From the NCBI RefSeq assembly GCF_000003815.2, contig NC_049992.1, positions 8,034,976 to 8,098,975 on the forward strand: a stretch of 64,000 nt of DNA. The letters run 5' to 3'. Both the position numbers and the translations under genes were made by a program. The notes below the pieces were generated by a model. The model searched no databases. It had not been told where the DNA came from and saw nothing but the letters and a program-made list of their open reading frames with translations. Source of the stretch: Branchiostoma floridae. Taxonomy: Eukaryota; Chordata; Leptocardii; Amphioxiformes; Branchiostomatidae. Below, piece after piece: positions 1-12,323 of this stretch. How positions within the stretch are numbered: position 1 is the stretch's first letter; every line of letters begins with the position of its first letter.

Positions 1-1287
1 TTTTTTTAGCTTGTCGCTTTTGAAGTTCTTTTTTTTTTTTCTTGTTTTATTTTTTTATTTAATTTCATTTTCTACTCTCTTTTATATTTTTCCTGTTACT
101 ACATTTATACAGAAGGCTATTGTACACTCATTAGGGACACATAAATGTAGTATATCAGTTTAAAAGAACAAGAAGGTTAAAAAAAGGATGTAACCTTGTT
201 AGTAATAAAGCAGAGACTGCACTGTTATAGTCACCAGGCAATACATCTACTGGGTATGAGAAACTGGTCCAATCCATCAGTAAGTAATACTTTGTTTTTT
301 GCGACACCTCGGGGCCAGAGTCAATTTTATTTTGTGTATCATTCAGCTTGTCACTTATAGTAGTTCATGTTTTCCTTGCGTTCTTTAAGTTATTTTTTTT
401 CACTTTATTTTATATTTGCCTGTTACTACATTTTGCTGAAGAGGCTATAACAAACTATTGTGCGTTAGGTTCACCTAAATGTATTTTATCAGTTCAAAAG
501 ACCAAGGATTTAGCCTTCTTGATAAGATCAAAGCAGAGAACTGGTTTTCTCTTAATCAATATTTTTTCAAATTTTATCAGTTGATGACTAGTTTTTAGGT
601 AATGAAACACATACATATAATCTTATCCCATAAGCTTATTAACATAACCTTTATTTTGTCTTTAAATTTGATGACTTGTTTTTAGGTAATGAAACACATC
701 AGTATTATTGTATCCCATAATCTTATTAACATAACCTTTATATTTTCTTTAAAACGTCCATATATATCCATGTTTTCCCATGTATCTATTTTATCTAGTA
801 ATAAACAATGATGAAACACAGTGCAGCCCATGTCATATACGTTGTTAGAACATCTTCATTATTCAATAAATGTAAATAATAGTTAACTCGTTGTAAGTGT
901 AGTTTTTTAATCACTGTACTGTGTCTGCTTTTATGGGCCATGGGCCTTATTCGAACAAATAAATAAATAAATAAATAGACCTTCAGAGAAAAGCAGAATC
1001 TACTCCTGAGTGAAACGTACATACGGTATATAACTTATTTCCGATACAATTCCGTTACCTTTGAGCTCACTTTCCTAAACAACCAGGTAGTTTTCACTGA
1101 AAATAAAGCCAATTTATTTTCAGTGACCAAAAAAAATGCCATTTTCGACATTTCAATGAGAACGAGGGACATGTGTTAGGTACCAGTCATTTTGATGGCG
1201 TGGGATCCAATCCCACCGCTGCCACCAGGTATATGAAGGAACGTTTAGTCTGGGAAGAACGTCCGCTCTTCTTCGTGTCTTGGGTGA
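1..1287. other. AT-rich non-coding stretch, no gene seen
   Basis: Low-GC sequence with homopolymer T and short repeated phrases; for example, two near-copies beginning gatgacttgtttttaggtaa lie near 583 and 671. The short open frames have no recognisable domains and no convincing splice context. Confidence 0.6.
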
Positions 1288-1722
1288 GACGGTAACAGGT
1301 TGTTCGCAGTTCGCAACAAGGCAAGTCTTTTCGCAACAAGGTACAAGTCGTTTCGCAACATTTTAACGTTATTAATCTTGATAGCCTAATAGTATTAGGA
1401 ATCGTATTGCTAACATAAATTGTATTCCTTCCACGTAAAAATCTTACCGGGTGCGAAAGACAACCCCGGCGGCAGAGGAACATGGGGCTGCATGGACCTG
1501 ACAGCCCGATGATTTCATACGCCAGGCGGTACAGTTTCATACGCGGCGTGCACAGGCAGGAGTATAATCATGTTAGGAATACGATTTCTAATACTATTAG
1601 GCTATCAAGATTAATAACATTGAAATGTTGTGAAACGACTTGAACCTTGTTGCGAAAAGACTTGCCTTGTTGCGAACTGACGGTTGCGAACTGACATTGT
1701 TGCGAAACAACCTGTAACCGGT
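1288..1722. repeat. Foldback (long terminal inverted repeat) element
   Basis: The left arm (about 1290-1420) reappears inverted at about 1570-1720. Both arms contain gcaacaaggcaagtctttt-type wording and the phrase gatagcctaatagtatta or its complement. The right arm carries about 30 extra bases of the same gttgcgaac motif. This is seen directly. A non-autonomous DNA transposon (MITE or foldback) is the usual explanation for such a structure; no transposase is encoded. Confidence 0.75.
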
Positions 1723-1829
1723 GAGACTCATCTGGGGACATCCGGGTCCCTTCCTTTATTGGGAAGGATAATTCACAGCAGATGTCACAATACTGTCATG
1801 AGCTTACTGAGTCTGTCTGACAGTAAACA

Positions 1830-1912
1830 TGCGTACTTCCTTACAAACTATAGTTGCGTACGCACCATGTCCTGATTTTTCGGTATGTGGCGTAAAAAAA
1901 GACCCCTAACAA
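1830..1912 (+). repeat. Dispersed repeat, copy 1 (pair with 5994-6068)
   Basis: About 70 bases containing acaaactatagttgcgtac, the phrase caccatgtcctg and a run of A followed by gacccc recur almost unchanged at 5994-6068. The two copies show the same translated stretch in one frame, but this follows from their DNA identity and there is no sign of a gene. Confidence 0.6.
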
Positions 1913-2574
1913 CTTTAATGACCGTATGTAACATAACAAACTAACAATACTGTGAGAAGGAACCACTGATACAACAGGATTAGGACAATTAAGTTGTATT
2001 GAACAAAAAAAAAACTCACGATACGTTATAAGTTTGTTGTTTACTATAAACATACGTAGGTTTGGTGGAGAATGAAAATAAGTAGAATATTTGGGCCACA
2101 CTTGTTTTTTCATTGCACGCTCGCATCAGTTGGGGGGGGGGGGGGTTTCAGAGGATGTCATCCATATAATCAAATCAATACGGCCTGATGGCTTATAATC
2201 TCGTCCCTCCGGCGATTTTCCCTACTAGCCTCCACCCCTCCATATACATCGCTTTGGAACAGTCCTGCGTATCTTGTTGTTGATTTAAGGGTAGGTCGGT
2301 AAACACGAGTGTGCCGCGCACACACGGGGAGGACCTGGTCAGTCACCTGTGTAGTAGTCGGTCACGGCGGTCACGTCTGGAGACCTCTACCTGTCCGTGC
2401 TGTTCCACACACCTGAAGGACTTCGCCTTCAAACACCTGTACGTCCAGGAAGGGATATGGGAGAACACAGGTAGTACAGGTGAGTTTAAGGTGCAGTTCT
2501 CTTCACATACCTGTCATTCTGTCATACGGAACCCACCTGGCTTTTACCTAGCAGGCAACCACGACGGAGAGTGA

Positions 2575-3859
2575 ATCGAGGGTGTGTAGCTAAACAACAC
2601 GCAAGCTGCGTTTGCAGAATGTTAGGATTACGCGCGTGGGCTTGAAAAGTAGACTCTGTAGTATTAAATAGATGTGTTTCCTAGAAGGCTTGTAGGAGTG
2701 AGCACTTGGTTTTAAAGTGGTCTGGAGTTATGTATTTAATCTGCGATAGATCATGAGAATCTTGGTTCAGTTTTTATGTATCTAGGGTTGAAGACTTCTG
2801 CCAGTGGTTTTGTGGTTTTATCATAATGGAATTCATTCCTAGATCCTTGAAAAAATAGCTCATGATACAGTCCCTTATAGAACAAGTTCACGAAGACGAC
2901 GCAGACCGTTGTCGCTGCCTCACTTTACACGCTGGTTTGCCGCAAAAATCGAGATTGGGTAAATGTACAAAAAGCTACATACTTAAAGAAGAGTCGTGAT
3001 CAAAGTTCTGTGACACTGCTTCCGGCCATTCCAAGAACTCGTGCCAACATTCGCTCGTTTGATGATGCTTGTCATGGGTTCGTTATCACTGGTATTCTCA
3101 TAACAGCCATAAGGTAATTGTAATGAACAGGTGTACGTTAGATCCTAGTCCTCAAGTGGTTCCTGATTCACACTGTTTCTAGTGGGCAAAACAAAATAAT
3201 CCTACATACACCACTTAATAAGTTGACCTTTATGTACTGCGCTTTATGTATGAGGTTCTTGAATCTTTTAAACGCTGCCCATAAATAAAATAGTGCCATT
3301 TCAGGTATGTTGTTACAAAACAAATATCATTTCAATAGGTAAACTATAATTTTTCGGCTAGCGAAATGAATCCTTTTATAATCTGTTGACTGTAAACATT
3401 GCAATGTTTATGCCCAACCCAGTGTGCTACTGAGCTGGGGGTGGGGGAGGGGCATTTATCTAAATTTATGTCTGGGCAAGACTGGGATCAGTCAAAACTC
3501 AGCGCAGGTTTCATCGGAGTATGACATTTTTCTTTCCGTTGGGCCTCATTGCAGAATCTGATAGCCTCGAGTACAGTTCACGTCAATGCGCATGTTTCAT
3601 CGGATTGTGTTTTTTGTCAACCAGCTGTACTGCGTTGAGGAGTCTGATAGCCTCGGATACAAAGGTAGACGATAGCAAGTGTACCTTTTAATTTTGGTCT
3701 GAGCTTAGCCAGACAAACTGTCAGGAGGCCACTCTTATAACTAGAGTTCGGCGACCTCATACCTCCATGAAAATTTAGAGCTTTCGTAAATTTCATGCAA
3801 TTGACTAACACATTAACATAATTCATGCATGGTGTTGTTAATCATTGACTAACGTACAC
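2575..3859. other. Non-coding stretch, no gene seen
   Basis: Mixed-composition sequence with a short G-rich run near 3440. A local near-duplication around 3500-3660 contains the repeated phrase tgatagcctcg. No exon-like block with good splice sites was recognised. Confidence 0.5.
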
Positions 3860-4758
3860 ATGTCACAATTATAAAATTCCCATTATTAATCATAAAGTGG
3901 TTTTGCAATTTTTACATGAATTATGCAAATAAGTTCCTCATTACCATATTTGGTATCTGCTTATATTCCACTTATCATAATTAACATGTGTTACATGTAT
4001 CTAGGTCCAGTTATTGAAAACAATGGAACTATACAATTTCCTAATTGATTATGCAAATTAAGTCCTCATTTGCATAACATGCATATCATTATAAACAACT
4101 TTGCCTAAGCTACCTGCATGCCTAAAATGCAGGCAATCCGTCGTTCCTTTCTGCAGTAATCCTCTTTGGAGTGTCTTGACAAAAACACCCCTGCAGTTGC
4201 ACAATTAAATGTTAGGGTGCTGAAACTTGCCCCGCTTGTTTATGGCACTAAAAGCTATCTACCACCTACATGTCAAGACCATAGCATGTCTGGAACAAGA
4301 GATACATTGAAAAAACTGCTATGATAGAATATTCTCATTAATTATGCAAATGTGCTCCTAATTTGCATAATTAGTATCTTATCTTGTAAGATATTGTCTA
4401 AAGTACCTACACACCAAAAATGATGAAAATCCGTTGTTCCCTTCTTGAGTTATCCTCTTCAGAAGTTTTTGACAAAAATGCCCCTGCTATCCCAAAACTA
4501 GACGCTAGGAGGCCCAAACATATGTCATTTCTTTCTGAGCACAAGAGCTATCTAATACTCAAAAATCATGACCATAGCATGTTCAGAACACCGAGATAGC
4601 AAAACCGTAAGTTGCGCTGCAGTACCAAGGTCACACACCAGGGGGCCCAAAATTGACCTTCACCTTCGTCTTCCCAACCCCTACCCACATACCAAATATC
4701 ATCGTAGTCCATCAAGAGGTTCTCAAGTTATGATGTCCACAAATAAGCGGACACACAG

Positions 4759-4789
<31 letters not shown>

Positions 4790-5040
4790 GACACACACAC
4801 AGACACACCAAAAACTATACCTCCATTTTTTCATGGAGGTAATCAGTAGAAGCTAACACTGTTGTTATCAAAAGGTGGCTTGCCAACTTATGTTTTATAT
4901 CTAGGTCAACCCAATCAAAATCTAACGAAACCGGAATATAAAAAGGCTGCGTGATTTCTTCACCACTGTCTCCATGTTCTATTGATCCAGGGAAGGGTTA
5001 TTTATAACCCTCTACTACTAAGTATGTTTGGAAAGTAAGC
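3860..5040 (+). repeat. Long dispersed repeat with internal diverged tandem units
   Basis: Two diverged units (about 4030-4230 and 4330-4520) share the wording attatgcaaat, tttgacaaaaa and a paragraph beginning with a variant of agctacctgcatgcc. The 3' part (about 4500-5035) is found inverted and nearly identical at 11757-12290, and a more diverged relative lies at 25250-25510. The pattern is that of a multicopy transposable element; I cannot place it in a named family. Confidence 0.7.
4751..4808. repeat. CA-rich microsatellite inside the dispersed repeat
   Basis: Uninterrupted and interrupted (ac)n with acag variants. The inverted copy of the same element near 12000 carries the complementary (tg)n, so the microsatellite belongs to the element itself. 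Confidence 0.9.
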
Positions 5041-5993
5041 CAGCGTCTAGAAAGTAAAGTGACTTTGGGCACACTTCCTGAGCTATAAAGAAGAAGGGCG
5101 CTCAATTGGCCCCGTCAGGGGTCGTGTTTTGGCCTGTCAAAGTATAGAGAGATTCTTTTTTTTTTCATTCCAACGTCCAGTGATTGAAACACGCAGCTGA
5201 TGGAATCGGTGACGTTATGATTTGGTGAATATGTCAGTGGGACTGACATAGGGACATATTGTTTGCTTGAGATGGGCCAAGGTGTTGGATACCTTGCTTT
5301 GACTTTATCATAATAATAATGTTTGATTGCAAATGCATGCCCATGGGGCTATTATAATTGCAAATGAATAGATTCAAATACTAACGTACTAACATGAAGT
5401 GACTATTTGTGGGCTATTTACAAGTGAGTAATCTAAATTCTAACATGAAAAGATTTTTAAAATGCACATACGGTATATATGTATAAATCATACATAGTGG
5501 TAATAAAGAATATTTCCGTTGTTAATGACTCAAAATGATTTATGTATGTATGTGTTCCTGCAAGACCTGGAGAAAGCAGCTGCAGACTTATGCTATCCTT
5601 ATAAACACTTACTTGGCGTATGGACCACACCAGAACACAGTTTGCACAATATTTACGTCATGCCTTCGTCATGTTGTTGGTGAGTGGCTCTTATCGTGTT
5701 CACAACAAGAAACCAAGATGGAGGATTACTGGGCACCCAAACACGGGATTACTGACCTTTTGTTAATTACTGATTTGTCTAAATACACAATCTGTTTACA
5801 TAGAAACGATGAGTTTTCATTTTCGTAACACTTTCACTTATATGCATTGAAGGGAGGGGGTTAGTTCAGAACCCAGACGACAAAGTTCATTTCGCCTCTT
5901 GTACCTACTCTAGCAACGACATGCATGCTAGCGCGTGATCATGGTATTGCTGTTACACAGTAGCACTTCTGTATTCTGGGACGGTAAATCGGC

Positions 5994-6068
5994 GTCCTTC
6001 TTTACAAACTATAGCTGCGTACGCACCATGTCCTGGTTTTTCGGTATTTGGCGCAAAAAAAGACCCCT
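5994..6068 (+). repeat. Dispersed repeat, copy 2
   Basis: Second copy of the sequence at about 1830-1912; it shares acaaactatagctgcgtac and the downstream caccatgtcctgg phrase. Confidence 0.6.
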
Positions 6069-6367
6069 TTTCAAATGCCCTGACATATTTTTTGGTCTAC
6101 TGCCACCCCCCCACCCGCCTACGACAAGACCGAGTAGCACAAACAGCTCTCAGGCTTCAAGATTCAGCGTTTCGAGTTGTTGTGATACTATGGTAGTACA
6201 GAAAAATTAGGTATACACGAATGACAATATCATTTAATTCCAGAAACGTCAGCAGGACTTCAATATGTATAACACTGCATTTTATGGACGAAGCTAGATT
6301 TCATAAGCTGGCAGAATGTTTGCAGAGAGTCTCAATTCTTTCAGCATGAACAGTCACGGGTCCATAC

Positions 6368-6536
6368 CTCTGGTCCGCCACGACTCGCGGCTTGTAGTGA
6401 ATCTGTGCCAGGTAAACCCGTCCATGTGTGACCGATCCTAAAGTTGTGTAAACGCAAAAGTGGACACCTGATACGGACCTGACATGGGGCGTGGCCTCGC
6501 TCACTGAAGGGAGCGGTCGGGACACCATGGTCCAGC
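6368..6536 (-). CDS. Candidate isolated exon, function unknown
   Basis: On the minus strand a 169-base block has an acceptor context (ttacattacag) at its 5' side and a donor (accagag then gtatgg) at its 3' side, is clearly richer in G+C than its flanks, and is open in two frames. The frame beginning GWTMVSRPLPSV has the more protein-like composition. I recognise no domain. It may belong with the block at 6989-7093. An incidental GC-rich repeat fragment is the main alternative. Confidence 0.3.
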
Positions 6537-6988
6537 CTGTAATGTAAGGATACATAAAAACATGGCTGTTATAAAGAAAATTGTGCATCGATCCGAAAAC
6601 GTTACACCCTGCGTTAGCGTCAAAGACAAATACTTAATGATCTTGCATTCTACATTTTTTGTAACACGTATGGGTTCTACTTTGTTTTGGGGATAGGTCT
6701 TCTGAGGTCTAACCTACTTCTCAAGCGTGATACCACCATTGTTTGTAACGGTTACGCTCAAGGTCTTAAAGGATGAAGACGCAGTAGGATAAGTAAGAAA
6801 GAAGACAAGTGCAGATGCGTAAGAAAACGGCGTCAGTAGTCTCGAATTTCTGACAGTGTCTAAACTTGTTGCCAGCCTGAAAAAAGATAACGTTGCCCTA
6901 AGAGGCTCTCCTTTTTAAGACTCTAAAAGAGGTCCGTATACTACTGTATTGACCAGGTTACCTCTCTTGCGGGTACGTCATCCCATAC

Positions 6989-7093
6989 CTGTAACCCGTC
7001 TGCCTATGACGAGGCTTACAGTTCGCCCACAGCCCGTTAAACTGTGACGATATCGCCACATTAGGACCCGTGACCCGAGTCCTGGAACCCCTG
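6989..7093 (-). CDS. Candidate exon with claudin-like GLW..C phrase
   Basis: The minus-strand block is bounded by an acceptor (tttgctcgcag) and a donor (gttacag then gtatgg). One frame gives a peptide with FNGLWANCKPRH, which resembles the GLW-x-x-C part of the claudin/PMP22 first extracellular loop. The second cysteine expected 8-10 residues later is absent in what I can read, so the family assignment is only a hint. Joined to the 6368-6536 block the splice phases are compatible with one open frame, but no complete tetraspan protein can be assembled. Confidence 0.25.
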
Positions 7094-7554
7094 CTGCGAG
7101 CAAAAGAAACATTTCTCCTGTAGATCGCCGTGCAAAATAGGCAAGCTAGATCTAGCATATATGGGTACTTGTATTTGGCTCATACCATACCCGCTACAGT
7201 GTCGTTGTACGTAAACCTGAGTTACGTCATCTTTTGAATGCTGAACGGTGTTCAGCTACAGGTAAGGAAATAATGAGGGGCGAGCTTAAATCGGTTATGT
7301 GGGGCTGATGTTACAAGCACAGTCGTTTCAAATGACCCTTTGGGACAAGATGTGCACGTATACAGTTAGACAGATTTGCCAACTCTTTATGATGTAACTC
7401 AACCGACAAATTTACCAGTCTGAGAGTAATGAGTCTTTGTGCCAGCCGTATAGGCATGGCCGAAAAAGGCAAAACAGTTTTTGGGGTAATTCTTATTTGC
7501 TTTCAGACAAACACAAGGTGGCACTGCACTCAAGTTAGGAACTTATTTCAACAG

Positions 7555-7557
7555 TAT

Positions 7558-7605
<48 letters not shown>

Positions 7606-7606
7606 A
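7555..7606. repeat. (TA)n microsatellite
   Basis: Nearly pure ta dinucleotides for about 45 bases upstream of the first transporter exon. Confidence 0.9.
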
Positions 7607-7742
7607 TGATATGGACTATTAATATTAACGGTGAGCCAACAGCTCGTCGTCCTATGTCGTGAAATTCACCACTAACGTTATATCGGATTCTGCAAAATAG
7701 TCGAAAAATGTTTTGTTTTTGTTTCCAGATCTGTGATCCGCG

Positions 7743-10700
7743 ATGCCACCGTTCCGCCAGGAGTCCGACCCCCGGGCTAACACCCCTCCCCCTCGGGCCC
7801 GCTCCTCCCTCTGGGAGGCGGTGTTCCGGCGGAAGCTGATCGGGCCCTCCACGTTCCGGTCCCCGCTGAGGCGATGCCTGGAGGCCCGGGACCTGATGGC
7901 CCTGGGGCTGTCGGCGGTGCTCGGTACGGGGATATACATTACGGTGGGACTGGTGGCCAGGCAACACGCAGGTCAGGGGAATCTTTGCGTGTAATAACTC
8001 AAACATTGTCTGAAAATGATACCTACGTATGCGCAGGAAATATCTCGATCAGTTTGCGTGTAATAATTAAAATATTGTCTTAAAACAAAACCTGCGTCGA
8101 GAAGTCTAAACGGTGACCTATAATTTCTCCTTGTTTCGTCGACGACTCAAGATGTTTCAACAATAGTCATAAAACACATGAAAATAAACATCTCGACGCT
8201 CAGAGCGCTTTAATATGATATCGACTAAGCAGACTTGCGAAATGGCAAATCGATGTCACTCAAGCCATGGCTCAAAACAGCAACTTATACAAGTTATAGA
8301 CATGCCTTTAGTCGCGACTTACGGACGAAGGGCGATGACCGGCAGCCTGGTTTTTGTCAGTCCCAAGATGTTCATATTCTTTTTCTGTCCATACAGGTCC
8401 GGCAGTGCTGGTGTCCTTCGTAGTAGGAGGCCTGGCCGCCTTCCTGACCAGTCTGTGCCAAGCCGAGTTCGTAGCACGGCTCCCATTGGCCGGCGCCACC
8501 TACACGTACATCTACGTCACGGTAGGCGAACTGTGGGGCTTTCTTATTGGCTGGAACACTGTGATGGAGCTAACGGTGGCGCTGGCGTTCGTGGGTCGCA
8601 CCTGGAGTTCACACCTGGACGCCTTGTGCGGTCACGCCATCAGTATCTACCTTAAGGCCCACGTGGCTACCTGGGACCTCACGCCTTTAGCTGACTTTCC
8701 TGACTTCTGCGCGTTCGGCGCGGTGTTGCTAACTGTGCTGTTCGTCATCATAGGAGCTAAGATATCGAGTTGGGTTTCCGCCATCTTTATTTCCATCAAC
8801 TTCGTGGTCATCATCTGCGTCATCGTTGCGGGCGCGTTCGCGTCACACCTGGGAAACTGGACGGAGGCTGAGTTCGCGCCATTTGGGTGGGAGGGCGTCA
8901 TAACCGGCGCCGCCATCGCCTTCAGCTGCTTCACCGGACTCACCGTCATCCTGACGTCAGCGGAAGAGACGCATGAAGCTAACACGTCACTTCCGGGATC
9001 CTTGATCATGACGGTGGTGACGTCACTTCCGCTATACATAGGAGTGTCCGTTATATTAACAATGATAGTGCCATGGGACTCGATTGACGTAACGTCACCA
9101 TTGCCGAGCGCTTTTCTGAACCACGGACGTAACTGGCGCTGGGCGTGGTATCTGACGACAGCCGGGTGTCTGTCGGCCATGTTGGCTGCGCAGGTCGCCA
9201 TTTTGGTGGCCCTGTCGCGGACCGTGTATTCTCTAGCAGCTGACGGGCTCTTCTTCTCCTTCTGTGGGAAGGTGAGCAGGACGACGCAGGTGCCCGTGGT
9301 GGCCGCGCTGATTTTCGGCGGGGTGGCGTCGTTCCTGGCCTTGGTGCTGGACGTAGAGTCGCTGGTGAAGTTCGCGTCCATGGGGTCGCTCCTGTCGTAC
9401 ATCGTGCTCCCGATGTGCTCCATCATCTCGCGATACCAGCCGCCGTTACCGCACGAGATCCCGCACATCCAGTACCAGTGGGTGCAGCAGCAGATGCGCG
9501 AGCACGCCTACGACACCGAACCGCCTCGGGTTTCCTCGGAAGACTTCGTGAACGAGTTCGGCCCGAGGTTCCGCCGAGTCGGCGAGCTCAGATCGACGTC
9601 AAGGTACTTAGACTGCATCAAGAACCTTCCCGCCGGTCACGTGATCACCACGTGCATCCTGTCCCTCACTATCGTGCTCGTCGGCTGCAGTGTCCTGGTC
9701 AAGCATGCGCAGTGGGAACCTGTGACGTCACACTGGTGGGTGTTCTTGCTGCTGACGCTGCTGCTGGCTGCCATGGCAACCATACTGGCCGTGATCTTCG
9801 CACATCATCAGAACGAGGACATTCCGACCTTCAGGGTAAGGCCAATAACATAAAAAAGCAGAAAGCATCAACCCAGATTGTTGGCATAAAATGGATTAGA
9901 TTTTTAGAAAGACAATTAAAGAAGAGAAAATATATGATCTACTTTCATTTGAGAAAAATGCATTATTGTATTGGAAATGGCAATCCAAACCAATGACATT
10001 TTTGCTGTTATGAATAATAGTTTGGGGACTACAAATTATCTACCAAAGCAGAGATAGATTATGATAAATAGCCATCAAAATAATAGATAGTTGGTTTTAG
10101 ATAATAAGTTCACCTTTATCCGCGGGATAACCTATATTTGTGTGTTTGAAAACAAAGAATTCTAAATTATAATATATACAAAATATATCAGTTTGAAACC
10201 ACAGTTTGTCAACTTGATATCAATAACATGTTCTGTTTTGAAAAACAAACCAAACAAACAACGGATGTAGGTTAAAGGTGAACTAGCGGATAAAGCCGAA
10301 CTAGCTTATATGCTAAGATCTAAGACATGACAATGCGTCCACGTCCATTGTTAACCCTGTAACCTGTGCCCCCTCCCCTAGTTACGGATGATCCCGTTCG
10401 TCCCGGCGCTGTCCCTGTGTCTGAACGTGCTGCTGGTGGTGCACCTGGACGGGAAAACCTGGGCACGCTGCGCCACGTGGATCGGAATAGGTGGGTAGTC
10501 CACGGATCATTCTCTCCAGAAATATGAAAAAGATACTATCACAATCTTCGAACACATGCATAACAGCCCCTTGATACTCCTTGCAAAACACATTTCAGTT
10601 ATACTTCTATTTCATACTATACATGTATATTTAAAAGTTTTTAGAAAAGTTTTTGGCTGACTGCCATTTTTGCGTGCAAAGAATACTTGATATCAAACTA

Positions 10701-11299
10701 ATCTGTTTCTGTTTCCTTAGTTATATACCTGACCAGTGTCTTAAAAGCAAGTTAAGCATTTCGATATGATTGGAAAATCTAACAGTACCTCCAATTTTGG
10801 CAACACCCAAGGGGCGGGGCCATATCTAATTTACCACTTATTAAAAGAAAACTCCATAGAAATGAAACGAGCTAGGATAACAACCAATCGGTATATCGTA
10901 ACCCTTTTTTTCAATTTGATGAATTGTTTTACAGGTCTGCTCCTGTACTTTGGGTATGGATTTCGCCACAGCAAAGCACTGACCCATCCCCACGCACCCC
11001 TTCCCGAAGAGTGGGTCCGCCCGCCCCGGGGAAGGCTTTTCCACAGGGAGGACTTCGTCTTGGTGGAACAGCCGCCTTCCCGAATCCGGGACGACATTGT
11101 CTTATTTGATAGAACTCAACAACGCGATGACGTCACCGCCATGGTACGGGACGATATGCTGAGAAGCATTCCCGATGACGATGATGACGAAGAAGAGCGC
11201 CCCCTACTGCCCGAAGGATGGAACCGCAAGGGAAAGAAACAAAATAGAGGGGAACACTTAGAGAGGGAACCAGTGGTGTTCTATGACTCGAACATTTAG
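7743..11299 (+). CDS. CAT-type cationic amino acid transporter (SLC7A family), 4 exons
   Basis: Coding exons are 7743-7971, 8397-9835, 10382-10490 and 10935-11299. All have GT-AG introns with matching phases (1, 0, 1), and the total is exactly 714 codons (713 aa). The protein is a multi-pass membrane amino acid permease of the APC superfamily. TM1 carries the LGTGIYITVG substrate-loop motif (about residues 60-69), and exon 2 has a TYTYIYVTVGELWGFLIGW block typical of CAT proteins (SLC7A1-4 and SLC7A14). Exon 3 encodes MIPFVPALSLCLNVLL and exon 4 begins GLLLYFGYG, both conserved C-terminal CAT helices. The start ATG follows an in-frame AG (tttccag) that could be an acceptor of a 5' non-coding exon. 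The tail is acidic and contains EERPLLP, which fits a D/E-xxx-LL endolysosomal sorting signal. By overall pattern it is closest to SLC7A14/SLC7A4-like members; the substrate cannot be read from sequence. It lies tail to tail with its paralogue at 12855-20214. Confidence 0.93.
10104..10290. repeat. MITE, family with TIR near AGTTCACCTTTATCCGCG
   Basis: Inside intron 2 of the transporter. The left end reads agttcacctttatccgcggg, and the right end carries the complement (ggttaaaggtgaactagc). It is the same family as 23139-23353 and 34755-34986. Non-coding. Confidence 0.7.
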
Positions 11300-11375
11300 A
11301 TTCAAGAGTGAAATTTAAGAAAAGAGATTGTGACTTGTTAGAACGCTACATATATGTCTATGCAACTATTTGTGC

Positions 11376-11381
11376 AATAAA
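11376..11381 (+). promoter_or_regulatory. Polyadenylation signal AATAAA of the first transporter
   Basis: A canonical AATAAA lies 77 bases after the stop codon, the expected place for 3' end formation of the upstream plus-strand gene. Confidence 0.6.
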
Positions 11382-11620
11382 AATAAGTGACGTAATCGTA
11401 TTTTATTCTCATTTTTTGTTGTTGAATGCTCATGTCTCTCCAGTGTTCATAACAGCAGAATTATTCATTTCAATGCTCAAAATGATTCCAATCAATGAAA
11501 GGAGACAAATATGATAAAGTATGATCGACAAGAAGAACTTTTTTTATCACAAACTTGTTTCTATTTTAACTTTATATCTATATATCTATATATCATATTA
11601 TCTATCTATCTATGTATATA

Positions 11621-12001
11621 CCAAAAAATAGTTACTCAGGCAACTGGATATGGTTTNNNNNNNNNNNNNNNNNNNNNNNNNNNNNNNNNNNNNNNNNNNN
11701 NNNNNNNNNNNNNNNNNNNNNNNNNNNNNNNNNNNNNNNNNNNNNNNNNNNNNNNNTTTCCAAACATACTTAGTAGTAGAGGGTTATAAATACCCCTTCC
11801 CTGGATCAATAGAACATGGAGCCAGTGGTGAAGAAATCACGCAGCCTTTTTATATTCCGGTTTCGTTAGATTTTGATTGGGTTGACCTAGATATAAAACA
11901 TAAGTTGGCAAGCCACCTTTTGATAACAACAGTGTTAGCTTCTGCTGATTACCTCCATGAAAAAATGGAGGTATAGTTTTTGGTGTGTCTGTGTGTGTGT
12001 C

Positions 12002-12032
<31 letters not shown>

Positions 12033-12323
12033 CTGTGTGTCCGCTTATTTGTGGACATCATAACTTGAGAACCTCTTGATGGACTACGATGATATTTGGT
12101 ATGTGGGTAGGGGTTGGGAAGACGAAGGTGAAGGTCAATTTTGGGCCCCCTGGTGTGTGACCTTGGTACTGCAGCGCAACTTACGGTTTTGCTATCTCGG
12201 TGTTCTGAACATGCTATGGTCATGATTTTTGAGTATTAGATAGCTCTTGTGCTCAGAAAGAAATGACATATGTTTGGGCCTCCTAGCGTCCCATATCCAG
12301 TTGCCTGAGTAAATATTTTTTGG
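11621..12323. mobile_element. TIR element between the convergent transporters, interrupted by an assembly gap
   Basis: Terminal inverted repeats: ccaaaaaata followed by ttactcaggcaactggatat at 11621 and its complement ending at 12323. The interior (11757-12290) is an inverted, nearly identical copy of 4500-5035, including the (tg)n tract. It looks like a non-autonomous DNA transposon. One hundred N bases replace 11657-11756, so its true length is unknown. Confidence 0.75.
11657..11756. other. Assembly gap, 100 N
   Basis: Run of exactly 100 N, the usual placeholder length for a gap of unknown size. Confidence 0.99.

Noticed and set aside
2311..2574. An 87-codon plus-strand frame in GC-richer sequence
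   Set aside because: Several frames are open over part of it, none shows a recognisable domain, and there are no partner exons; not enough to call a gene.
8647..9468. A 273-codon minus-strand frame
   Set aside because: Exact antisense of the large coding exon of the first transporter; its openness follows from codon bias.
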